Shown here: one piece after another, positions 29,610 to 37,844 of the stretch
Numbering within the stretch: the first letter of the stretch is position 1
How the letters are laid out: every line of letters begins with the position of its first letter
NCBI GenBank assembly: GCA_015067215.1
Contig: SVMW01000005.1
Span: 1-64,000 of the forward strand
Length of the DNA: 64,000 nucleotides
Direction: 5' to 3'
Source: Oscillospiraceae bacterium
Lineage (GTDB): Bacteria > Bacillota > Clostridia > Oscillospirales > Ruminococcaceae
Position numbers and translations under genes: made by a program
The notes under the pieces: generated by a model
Database searches by the model: none
What the model was told of the DNA's origin: nothing
The model's input: only the letters and a program-made list of their open reading frames with translations

Positions 29610-30575
29610 TTATTCTTTAAGCAGAGCCAGCAGCATTTTCCACTGGCGGAGTTTGTAAAGATGACTTGCTGCCTTGTTTTTTACGCCCGGCAGAGAGTCG
29701 AGATACATTGAAAGAGGGACATTGTCGGCAGAGGAGGAAACAGCTTCAAGGGCGGCAAAACGCTGTGCATTGTCATCATCACTCTGTGCTGCAATAAGCA
29801 TAAGATGACGGTAAAGCAGTTTCTGGTAATTTTCGCCGATTTCGCGGGAGGCAATGCTGTAAAGGCCTTTGGACTGCACAGCATCAATAAGTTTCTGTGA
29901 ATATTCCTTGGCCTGTGCAAGATATTCTGTTGTGCCGTTTAAAGCGGAAGGCTTTGTGCTGTAAAGCAGCAGAGAAACGCAGCGGATGTGGCCTGAAGCG
30001 GTAAAATAACGGCAGTTGAAAAGCTGGTCTGCCACCAGTGGTTTTGTCACATCAAAACGAAGGCTGCGGCTGTTTATTATTTGTGCGGAAAAAACTTTAT
30101 TTGCAATGGTGTCAAAACCAAGCCCTGTGCTGATGTATCTTGCAATGGTTTCGGTGTATTCATAACGGGTATACATATTGCCGTCGATAAATATTTTTCT
30201 GTGTTCTTCACCCTCTGTTTCTATTGCACACACCAGTAAATCCGGGGAATGTGCAGCAATTTCTGCCATGCATTTTTCTGCGGCTGCACTGTCAAAAATG
30301 CTGTCAGCCTGTGCAAACACAATATAGTCGCCCGTTGCGGCATCAAGACCTGCGTTTTTTGCAGCGGCATCACAGCTGCTGTCAGCATTTACAACACAGA
30401 TGCGGCTGTCCTTTGCGGCAAGGCTGTCACAAAGGGCAGTACAGCTTTCACCGCCGCAGTTTACAAGAATAATCTGCAGTTTTGCATATGTCTGGTTTAC
30501 AAGGCTGTCAATACAGCTGCCCAGCGGTTTTTCAGTATTGTGAACGGGAATTATAACGGAAAGAGTGCTCATCAT
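29610..30575 (-). CDS. Divergent family 2 glycosyltransferase-like protein with degenerate catalytic motifs
   Basis: LSVIIPVHNTEKPLGSCIDSLVNQTY matches GT2, but VDDGSTD is replaced by VNCGGES and DSDD by AQADS. Confidence 0.75.
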   Translation of the reverse strand: MMSTLSVIIPVHNTEKPLGSCIDSLVNQTYAKLQIILVNCGGESCTALCDSLAAKDSRICVVNADSSCDAAAKNAGLDAATGDYIVFAQADSIFDSAAAEKCMAEIAAHSPDLLVCAIETEGEEHRKIFIDGNMYTRYEYTETIARYISTGLGFDTIANKVFSAQIINSRSLRFDVTKPLVADQLFNCRYFTASGHIRCVSLLLYSTKPSALNGTTEYLAQAKEYSQKLIDAVQSKGLYSIASREIGENYQKLLYRHLMLIAAQSDDDNAQRFAALEAVSSSADNVPLSMYLDSLPGVKNKAASHLYKLRQWKMLLALLKE

Positions 30576-31519
30576 TTTCTCCTTTTGTCTATTTCACATC
30601 GGAATAATCTGGCAACATAATAGGTCCACATATAAGGAATGTGGATATAGGAGTATGAAGGAACAAGGGAAAGTATTTTTTTGATATCGCCCACCCTTTT
30701 TGCAAGAATAAGTTCAAGACATGGCATAAAGCTCCAGGACGCAAAGGCGTATTTAAAGTTGAACTGAGGGAAACCATAGTCATGACAGGCATTAAGCACA
30801 TCAACCATATCTTCAAACTGTGAAACAGGGCCATGAGTAGAGGTATAACTCTGCTCTTTTTTTGTATCTCCCGCAACTCGGTAAACACTCATGACATCTC
30901 TGAGCACATACACATCTCCGTGCTTAAGTACAAGCATTGTGAGAGGAAAATCGGCAATGGAACGGTTGTGTGTTACAAAATTGTATTCCTTTTCGCCCAA
31001 GGCAGGGAAAAAGTTGCGGTGCATACAGGAGTTGTAAGGAAAAATTACACCTTTGGAAAGGTTTTTAAAGGTGACCATATCTTTCTGCGGATGCATATCG
31101 GCGGTGAAATAGTTGTATACCTTGCCGTTGTCGTCCACAATGTTTCTGCGGTGAGTAACACCTGCAAATTGGCTGTGGCTGTCAAGGAAGTCTGCCTGTT
31201 TCTGCAGCTTTTCATCGCTTATCCAGTAGTCATCGCCCTCAAGGGTTGTCACATATTCGCCTTTTGTCATGCAGAGAGCTTCGTACCAGTTGCGGCTTAT
31301 GCCAACGTTTTTGTCGCGCAGCACAAGGCGGATTCTGTCAGGGTGCTTCTGCTGATAGTCCTTTAAAATCTGCGGTGTTGTGTCCCTGCTGCAGTCATCG
31401 GAAATAATTATTTCGTAATCAAAATCAACCTTCTGGGACAACACGCTGTCCACAGCTTTTTTTATGTAGTTTTCCTGATTGTAACAGGTCATTATTACAG
31501 AAACTTTGATGTTACTCAT
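30572..31519 (-). CDS. Family 2 glycosyltransferase
   Basis: VSVIMTCYNQENYIKKAVDSVL, ISDDCSRDTTPQIL, LEGDDYW. Confidence 0.9.
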   Translation of the reverse strand: MSNIKVSVIMTCYNQENYIKKAVDSVLSQKVDFDYEIIISDDCSRDTTPQILKDYQQKHPDRIRLVLRDKNVGISRNWYEALCMTKGEYVTTLEGDDYWISDEKLQKQADFLDSHSQFAGVTHRRNIVDDNGKVYNYFTADMHPQKDMVTFKNLSKGVIFPYNSCMHRNFFPALGEKEYNFVTHNRSIADFPLTMLVLKHGDVYVLRDVMSVYRVAGDTKKEQSYTSTHGPVSQFEDMVDVLNACHDYGFPQFNFKYAFASWSFMPCLELILAKRVGDIKKILSLVPSYSYIHIPYMWTYYVARLFRCEIDKRRK

Positions 31520-31532
31520 TATGTAAAATCCT

Positions 31533-32714
31533 TTATAAGTTTATTGCATCTATAAGCTGCTGTGCCACATACTGCGGTGTGGCGTCAGCAAATTTATGCA
31601 GGATTTCCTCTTTGGAAACCTGCTTGTCACTTGCGACAAAACTGCTGAATTTTTCGATGTCGGTGCTGTCAATTTCTTTTTTTGTGTACAGGGCAAGGCT
31701 GTTGCCGTACTTTTCAAAATAAGGCAGGGACGGGCAGTTTTCTATCTGACACAGGTTAAGAACCCTCTTGCCGCTGGAAACACATTCCAGCACCTTGCTT
31801 GGCAGCATATTGTCAACAGTGTTGCCGATGTTTACAAGAATATCGGCTTCGCTTATGTATCTGCGGGCGGTGTCCTTATCCACTCTGCCTACAAGGGTTA
31901 CCTTTTCTTTTATAAAATCTGCATATTTTGCGTTGAATTCATCGCTGAACTTGCCGTAAACACCGCCTACGATGGTGATGTGAAGGTCGGGGTTCTGACT
32001 TTTTTTAACCAGTTCGTATAGATATTCAGGGCTGCGGATATCGGAATAAAGACTGCCGCAGAACAGAATGTTGGTTTTGGTTTTGTCCAGCAGCGGTGTG
32101 CTGTAAGCAGGTACATCGTCCACTATCATGCAGGGGAATTCCACAGAGGAAACATTGTCCTGAGGATAGTGGGGCTTGAGCAGTGCAGGCACGAAAATGT
32201 GGTGTGCGGCAGCAAATGCGGCCTGTTCCATCTTTTCGGTGCGGCTGTTTTTGAAGATATAATGCTTGGCGTAAGGGTCAAACATCATAATTATCTTTTT
32301 TGCTTTTATTTTTGCCTTGGCAAGGCCTTTGGCTGTGTAAAAAGGTGCAGAAAGGCTTACTGCGGCATCTATATTGTATTTTTTGCAGACAAATTCAATC
32401 TGTTTTTTATAAAAATGGCTTATAAGGTCGATATTGAACACCTTGAACACGCCGAGAAAGCTGAGAAAAGGGTGGGACAAAAGCAGCCCGAGTTTGCCTA
32501 AAGCCGATTTGCCGTTAAGTCCGAAGTAGATTTCTCTCACTTTGTCATCCCACGGATAGTAAAAGCAGAAATCGTTTGCATTTGATTTTTCAGGGTCATA
32601 GCCCAGATAAAAGATTTTGTGGTCTTTTTCAAGGCATTTCTCAAGGTTGTTTGCAAGGTTGATAATAGGGTCGCCTTTTGAATTAATCTTGTCGGCAACA
32701 AATAAAATGTTCAT
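31533..32714 (-). CDS. GT-B fold glycosyltransferase (GT4-like paralogue)
   Basis: NILFCGSLYSDIRSPEYLYELV; NIGNTVDNMLPSKVLECVSSGKRVLNL. Confidence 0.75.
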   Translation of the reverse strand: MNILFVADKINSKGDPIINLANNLEKCLEKDHKIFYLGYDPEKSNANDFCFYYPWDDKVREIYFGLNGKSALGKLGLLLSHPFLSFLGVFKVFNIDLISHFYKKQIEFVCKKYNIDAAVSLSAPFYTAKGLAKAKIKAKKIIMMFDPYAKHYIFKNSRTEKMEQAAFAAAHHIFVPALLKPHYPQDNVSSVEFPCMIVDDVPAYSTPLLDKTKTNILFCGSLYSDIRSPEYLYELVKKSQNPDLHITIVGGVYGKFSDEFNAKYADFIKEKVTLVGRVDKDTARRYISEADILVNIGNTVDNMLPSKVLECVSSGKRVLNLCQIENCPSLPYFEKYGNSLALYTKKEIDSTDIEKFSSFVASDKQVSKEEILHKFADATPQYVAQQLIDAINL

Positions 32715-32724
32715 ATTGCTTCCT

Positions 32725-33669
32725 TTACAGTTTGTTTAAAACAAATTTGAAATAAAGATACAGCACATAGGAGCAGATGCGTATGCCTGTTATTCTGCTT
32801 ACGGTGTGCACAAGTTTTACAATGCTTCCGCTGTCGTACTTAAGCAGCCACTTGTAGCTGAAAATTTTTGTGAAAACCGCTTTGTCAGCTTTTGCTATGT
32901 GTGCGTTGATAAGTACAGTGCAGTACTGGAAAGCAAGATAGCTGTTGAAAGCATCGGTGCGGTTTTCAAATTTTGAAAGCTTGTCCACAATGTACACAAG
33001 GTCATCAACGTGTTTTTTTGACACCGTTGTGGTTATGGAGTTGCTGCGAGCACGGTATACGAGGCAGGCGTCCTGATTGAAGGTGATTTTTTCTGCAAGC
33101 AGCAGAAGCCTTGCGCTGAATTCAATGTCCTCTGACAGCAGGCCTTTTTCGAAATAAAGGTCGTTTTCTGTTATGAGGGACCGCTTTATAAGCTTGGACC
33201 ATGCACTGGATGTATATATCTTGTTGTCCACCAGGTGCTGGATGGACGGGTTTGTTTCGTCTGTTGTGCACAGCGGTTCGGAATAGGTGCCGCTGGCATC
33301 GAAATATCTGCGGTAGTTGTAACACACAACATCGCTTGCAAGGCTGTGTGCCTGATTTACAAGAATTTCAATGTGGTTATCCTTTTCGTACCAGTCGTCG
33401 CTGTCAAGGTATAAAATCCATTCTCCTGTTGCGGCATTGGTACCGCAGTTGCGGGCATCGGCAAGGCCGCCGTTTGGTTTGTGGATAACCTTTATACGGC
33501 TGTCTGTACCTGCAAGTTCGTCACACAGATTGCCGCTGGAATCCTTTGAACCGTCGTCGACAAGAATGATTTCGATATCCTTATATGTCTGGTTTACAAC
33601 GCTTTCAACACATTGTCTGAGGTAGTTTTCCACATTGTAAACAGGAATTATAACAGAAACTGAAGACAT
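32725..33669 (-). CDS. Family 2 glycosyltransferase
   Basis: VSVIIPVYNVENYLRQCVESVV, LVDDGSKDSSGNLCD, YLDSDDWY. Confidence 0.9.
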   Translation of the reverse strand: MSSVSVIIPVYNVENYLRQCVESVVNQTYKDIEIILVDDGSKDSSGNLCDELAGTDSRIKVIHKPNGGLADARNCGTNAATGEWILYLDSDDWYEKDNHIEILVNQAHSLASDVVCYNYRRYFDASGTYSEPLCTTDETNPSIQHLVDNKIYTSSAWSKLIKRSLITENDLYFEKGLLSEDIEFSARLLLLAEKITFNQDACLVYRARSNSITTTVSKKHVDDLVYIVDKLSKFENRTDAFNSYLAFQYCTVLINAHIAKADKAVFTKIFSYKWLLKYDSGSIVKLVHTVSRITGIRICSYVLYLYFKFVLNKL

Positions 33670-33685
33670 GTTTTTCTCCTTATGG

Positions 33686-34048
33686 TTACTGTTTGTTGCT
33701 GTTTTGTTCGGTTTTGATTTTTTCGTTTATGGTGTTGTTGGTGATTGCCACCTGCTGTGCAAGTTCCTTCTGTTTGATGGTAAGACGACTTATTTTGAGG
33801 CTCATTGCAAACTGATTTACAATGAGGACAAAGATAATTACAACATAAACAAGGTTGATTGGTGCCTGAAAACCGAGAAACTGTGCAACGTGATATGCTG
33901 CATCAGGGAAAAGGCTGAGGATTACGAGAATTATTGTGAAGAAAATCCAGAAGAAGGTGTCTTCTATACGGACTGTGGATTTTCTTATAAGGCGCATGAT
34001 GAACAGAAAGGTAAATATGCTGCCGATTACTAACAGTATGTTAACCAT
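33686..34048 (-). CDS. DUF2304-like small membrane protein
   Basis: 120 aa, about 3 TM segments, IRKSTVRIEDTFFWIFFTIILVILSLFPD; paired with a DPM1-like GT2. Confidence 0.75.
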   Translation of the reverse strand: MVNILLVIGSIFTFLFIMRLIRKSTVRIEDTFFWIFFTIILVILSLFPDAAYHVAQFLGFQAPINLVYVVIIFVLIVNQFAMSLKISRLTIKQKELAQQVAITNNTINEKIKTEQNSNKQ

Positions 34049-34051
34049 ATA

Positions 34052-34747
34052 TTAAGACTCCTTTCTTTTTCTGAACCACTGGATGAGAATGATGGAAACA
34101 CCCATTTTGAACATATATTTTGCGGCATTGTAAGGGTTTAAATAACTTTCGCCTGCAGTTCTGTCTGCCATCTGCACCTGCACTTCGCTTATGGTAGCAC
34201 CGTTGCGCAGCAGGAAACTGATGGTGTCAGGTTCCGGAGCAAAGTTTGCATCGAGAGCAAATTCCTTTATCATCTTGCGGTTGAAAAGTCTCATGCCGCT
34301 GGTAGGGTCACATATGCGTTTGCCTGTGGTGAGTGTCATTGCCCAGCTTATAAGGTAGCTGCCCACCATTCGCATGCTTTTTGGTTTCTTTACAGTTACA
34401 AAGCGTGAACCGATAACGATATCGCTGTTTGTTTCCTTCATTTTGTCTATCATAGGCTGGATATAATCCGGCAGATGCTGGCCGTCTGCGTCAAACTGCA
34501 GCACAGCATCATAGCCATGCAGTTTTGCGTAGCGCAACCCTGTCTGGAATGCACCTGCAAGGCCAAGGTTTACAGGAAGGTCTATAAGGTTGTAGCCTCT
34601 TTCGCGGCATATGTCGGCGGTGATATCCTTTGAGCCGTCGTTAACCACAACATAGTCAAACTGAGGGTAGTTTTCGATAAGGTTGTCCACAACCCTTTCG
34701 ATATTGTCTTTTTCGTTGTAAGCAGGAATAACTATAAGTGTTTTCAT
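34052..34747 (-). CDS. Family 2 glycosyltransferase, dolichyl/polyprenyl-phosphate type
   Basis: MKTLIVIPAYNEKDNIERVVDNL, VVNDGSKDIT, LQFDADGQHLPDYI, RICDPTSGMRLFNRK. Confidence 0.9.
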   Translation of the reverse strand: MKTLIVIPAYNEKDNIERVVDNLIENYPQFDYVVVNDGSKDITADICRERGYNLIDLPVNLGLAGAFQTGLRYAKLHGYDAVLQFDADGQHLPDYIQPMIDKMKETNSDIVIGSRFVTVKKPKSMRMVGSYLISWAMTLTTGKRICDPTSGMRLFNRKMIKEFALDANFAPEPDTISFLLRNGATISEVQVQMADRTAGESYLNPYNAAKYMFKMGVSIILIQWFRKRKES

Positions 34748-34759
34748 ATTTATCCTCTT

Positions 34760-35896
34760 TTATTTTGTAAATTTATTTGCAATGTCAAGCAGGGCAGCAC
34801 AGGTGTTTGGCCATGTGAAGGTCTGCATAAGTTTTTCGTAAGCGTTACCGGTGCAGAAGCTGCGGTAGCTTTCGTAACCGATTGCTTTTGAGAGTGCAGC
34901 GGTCAGATTTTCCACCGTATTGTCACGGATAAGAATTCCGAGACTGTCATCAGAAATCATCTCTGCGGTGCCGCCTTTATCGGTTGCAATAAGCATTGTT
35001 TTGCAGGCAGCGGCTTCCAGCACTGTGGTAGGGAAGCCTTCGGGATAATCGGTGGGCAGACAGAAGATGTCGGCGGCTTTGTAAAGTCCGATAACTTCGT
35101 TGAAAGGCAAAGCACCGAGAACGCTGATTCTGTCGTTTTCTTTTTGCTTAACTTCGTCATACAAAGCGCCGGTGCCGGCTATTACAAGCTTTGCATTTGT
35201 GCCGGAGGGCAGGCTGCTGAAAGCCTCCACAAGCTTAAGCACACCTTTTTCTGCAATAAGGCGTGCAGCAAAAACCACAAGGATTTCGTCTTCAGTACAG
35301 CCGTATTTTTCCTTTGAAGAAGCGGGTATACCGCTGATGGCTTCAAGGTTTGCACAGTTGTAAAGTATGCCTGCATCGTCTATGCCGAAATGCCTGAGCC
35401 ACACGGCACACTGCTTTGAAACACCGTAAAAGCCTTTTACTCTTTTTCTGATATAATGTGCGGCAAAATGTTCGTACATATCGCCTATTCTGCCTATAAT
35501 GCCATCTCCCATAAGATGGCTTGTGGAGTGGTCGATTACTATTGCAGGCACCGAATGTTTGCGGCACAGATGTGCGGCGTAAATGCTGTTTATATAAAAG
35601 CGTGTCTGTATAACACAGAAATCAGGTTTGTTCTGTCGGAACCAGCTGTCAAAAGCGCGTTTTTCTGCCGAAGGTTTTATTACGGGAAAACGGCCGCCCA
35701 TGAGCATAAGGCAAGGCAGACGGAAAATTTCAATGCCGTCGGAATCTGTTTCTCTGAGAGGTACATTGTCGAGAGCAGAGGTGACAACGGCAACACTGTG
35801 CCCATTTTGGATAAGCTCTCTGGCGAGGGAGTTTGTATAGCGCTCAACACCGCCTACAGTAGGCAGATACTGGGCAGAAAAAATAACAAATTTCAC
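34760..35896 (-). CDS. GT4 family glycosyltransferase
   Basis: SAQYLPTVGGVERYTNSLA; VVFAARLIAEKGVLKLVEAF; DIFCLPTDYPEGFPTTVLEAAACKT. Confidence 0.9.
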   Translation of the reverse strand: MKFVIFSAQYLPTVGGVERYTNSLARELIQNGHSVAVVTSALDNVPLRETDSDGIEIFRLPCLMLMGGRFPVIKPSAEKRAFDSWFRQNKPDFCVIQTRFYINSIYAAHLCRKHSVPAIVIDHSTSHLMGDGIIGRIGDMYEHFAAHYIRKRVKGFYGVSKQCAVWLRHFGIDDAGILYNCANLEAISGIPASSKEKYGCTEDEILVVFAARLIAEKGVLKLVEAFSSLPSGTNAKLVIAGTGALYDEVKQKENDRISVLGALPFNEVIGLYKAADIFCLPTDYPEGFPTTVLEAAACKTMLIATDKGGTAEMISDDSLGILIRDNTVENLTAALSKAIGYESYRSFCTGNAYEKLMQTFTWPNTCAALLDIANKFTK

Positions 35897-36001
35897 TTTA
35901 AAACCTCCCTTAAGACACAGAAGACATAATTTTACATATTAAATCATCTTATTATAGCATAAAAAGTACAGCATTGTCTATAAATATAAAGAATTAATAA
36001 A

Positions 36002-36043
36002 AGCATAGGCTGTACTTCTGAATGTGCAAGTACAGCCTATGCT
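36002..36043 (-). terminator. Perfect 16-bp inverted repeat, terminator of the ArpU-like gene
   Basis: AGCATAGGCTGTACTT-CTGAATGTGC-AAGTACAGCCTATGCT; minus strand continues TTTTATT. Confidence 0.7.
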
Positions 36044-36052
36044 ATGAGGTAT

Positions 36053-36475
36053 TTATATGTCTTTATGAACACCGTAACAGGTGTATATGTATTTTTCCAG
36101 CGCTTTCTGTGCACGGCGGTAAAGGCAGGAGCGGTCGGTATAGGTTTTTCTTGCAAGATTGTTTACTGTGTTGCGCTGACGGGCAACATAAAAACTGATA
36201 AGAATGTCCTTGTCTGCAGCGGTCAGGCTGTTGAGTGCGTTTTCTGTGCATAGGATTCTGAAGGTGACAAGGTTAAATTCCTTCTGCAAAACGGCAAGAC
36301 GGGAATAATGGTCGCTGTTGGCCTGTTCAAAAACTCGGTCAAATATTTCCACTGACTGTACATCCATCTCTGTCAGCATATTAATTTGACGTTTAAGATT
36401 TTCGGCACGGGCCTTTAAATGCGGTAAATTGCGTAAGTCATCTGCAGCCTGTTTTTTATAATCTTCAAATGCCAT
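36053..36475 (-). CDS. Phage ArpU/RinA-like or sigma-region-4-like late regulator
   Basis: MAFEDYKKQAADDLRNLPHLKARAENLKRQI...LTAADKDILISFYVARQRNTVNNLARKTYTDRSCLYRRAQKALEKY, typical HTH C-terminal pattern. Confidence 0.6.
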   Translation of the reverse strand: MAFEDYKKQAADDLRNLPHLKARAENLKRQINMLTEMDVQSVEIFDRVFEQANSDHYSRLAVLQKEFNLVTFRILCTENALNSLTAADKDILISFYVARQRNTVNNLARKTYTDRSCLYRRAQKALEKYIYTCYGVHKDI

Positions 36476-36612
36476 AGGAGCCTCCTTTTTATTGGTCACA
36501 GCCAGTGTGTTGACCTGTGTATTAGGGTATAAAGAGTTTTGGTTGAGAATATTTGCGAACTGTCGGTGTGAGGTGTTTGTTTAGCAAAAGTTTCGTTTAC
36601 GCAATTTATAAT

Positions 36613-36659
36613 ACCACCTATGGTTGTGTAAGTCAATAGAAAATACAACCGATAGTTGT
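36613..36659. promoter_or_regulatory. Candidate repressor operators
   Basis: ACCACCTATGGTTGT (36613-36627) and ACAACCGATAGTTGT (36645-36659), 32 bp apart, upstream of the repressor. Confidence 0.45.
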
Positions 36660-36762
36660 CGAATTATGTAAAATAGGGATTGAAAGTTTCGTATAAGTAA
36701 TATTTATATTGTACTTAGCGAATATATGTTGTAATATAAAAGCATAGAGATGAGGTTCTGAT

Positions 36763-37362
36763 ATGAATGAAATGATTAAAAAACGAAGACGTGAACTTGA
36801 CATAACCCTTGAAGAAGTAGGGGATTATGTGGGGGTTTCCAAAACAACGGTGCAGCGCTGGGAAAGCGGAAATATTTCCAACATGCGGCGTGACAGGATA
36901 AAAAAGCTCAGCGAAATACTGCAGCTTGACCCTGATGTGCTGATTGGAATAAGCAGCGATAAAGAAAACGGCTTCAGCAAAATACCTGTTCTGGGCAGCG
37001 TGGCGGCTGGCCTGCCTGTTACTGCACAGGAGGATATTCTGGGGTACGAAGAAGTGCCTGCCCAATGGACAAAAAACGACGTGCTGTTTGCATTGAAAAT
37101 AAAAGGTGACAGTATGGAACCAAGAATTGTACAGGATGATGTTGTGGTGGTGCGCCAGCAAAACGATGTGGCAAGCGGTGAAACGGCTGTGGTTATGGTG
37201 GGGGATGAAGCCACCTGCAAAAAGGTTATAAAGCACAGCGAAGGAATTGCACTTGTGGCAAACAACCCGAAATATGAACCTATGTACTTTACACATGCTG
37301 AAACTGAACAGTTGCCTGTAAAAATACTGGGCAAGGTTATTGAACTCAGGGCAAAGTTTTAG
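36763..37362 (+). CDS. CI/LexA-like repressor (HTH-XRE plus S24 peptidase)
   Basis: VSKTTVQRWESGNISNM HTH; GSVAAGLPV cleavage region; IKGDSMEPRI catalytic Ser; ATCKKV catalytic Lys. Confidence 0.93.
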   Translation: MNEMIKKRRRELDITLEEVGDYVGVSKTTVQRWESGNISNMRRDRIKKLSEILQLDPDVLIGISSDKENGFSKIPVLGSVAAGLPVTAQEDILGYEEVPAQWTKNDVLFALKIKGDSMEPRIVQDDVVVVRQQNDVASGETAVVMVGDEATCKKVIKHSEGIALVANNPKYEPMYFTHAETEQLPVKILGKVIELRAKF

Positions 37363-37383
37363 AGTAATCACAAATATATAAAC

Positions 37384-37421
37384 AAGGACACTTGTGGTGT
37401 AAAAACCGCAGGTGTCCTTTT
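37384..37421 (+). terminator. Terminator after the repressor gene
   Basis: AAGGACAC...GTGTCCTT followed by TTGCTTTTG. Confidence 0.65.
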
Positions 37422-37560
37422 GCTTTTGAGGTATACGACGGGGTGCAGCTGCTGCATCAGCTGTGCAACATAACTGCATCATAAATGCGAACTTGTTGCA
37501 ACCCCACTGCAATACTTTTGGTGTTATGCTTTAACCGTACCGAAGAGGAGGAAAACAAGA

Positions 37561-37823
37561 TGAAAACAGCAGACAGAAAAAGCATTGGTTATGTGATGGA
37601 CAAGGCACTGAAGTCGCCGGTTACACAGCAGGTCAGGGATGAGATTGCCTCGGTGCTGGACGTGAACACCGACAGAATGACCGCACGGCAGGCAATTGTG
37701 TATGCACAGATTGCAAAGGCAATCAGGGGTGACAAGGCAGCCTTTGAAGCGGTAAGCAGTGTGGCGGCAGAGGCAACAGCTGCCGACAAAAGTTTTTGTG
37801 TGGAGGTGAAGGTAGTGGAATAA
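37561..37823 (+). CDS. Small phage protein immediately upstream of terL, candidate small terminase or packaging protein
   Basis: MKTADRKSIGYVMDKALKSPVTQQVRDEIASVL...; SD AGAGGAGG; position only supports TerS. Confidence 0.45.
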
Positions 37824-37844
37824 AGAAAAAGGGAGGTATGACAA

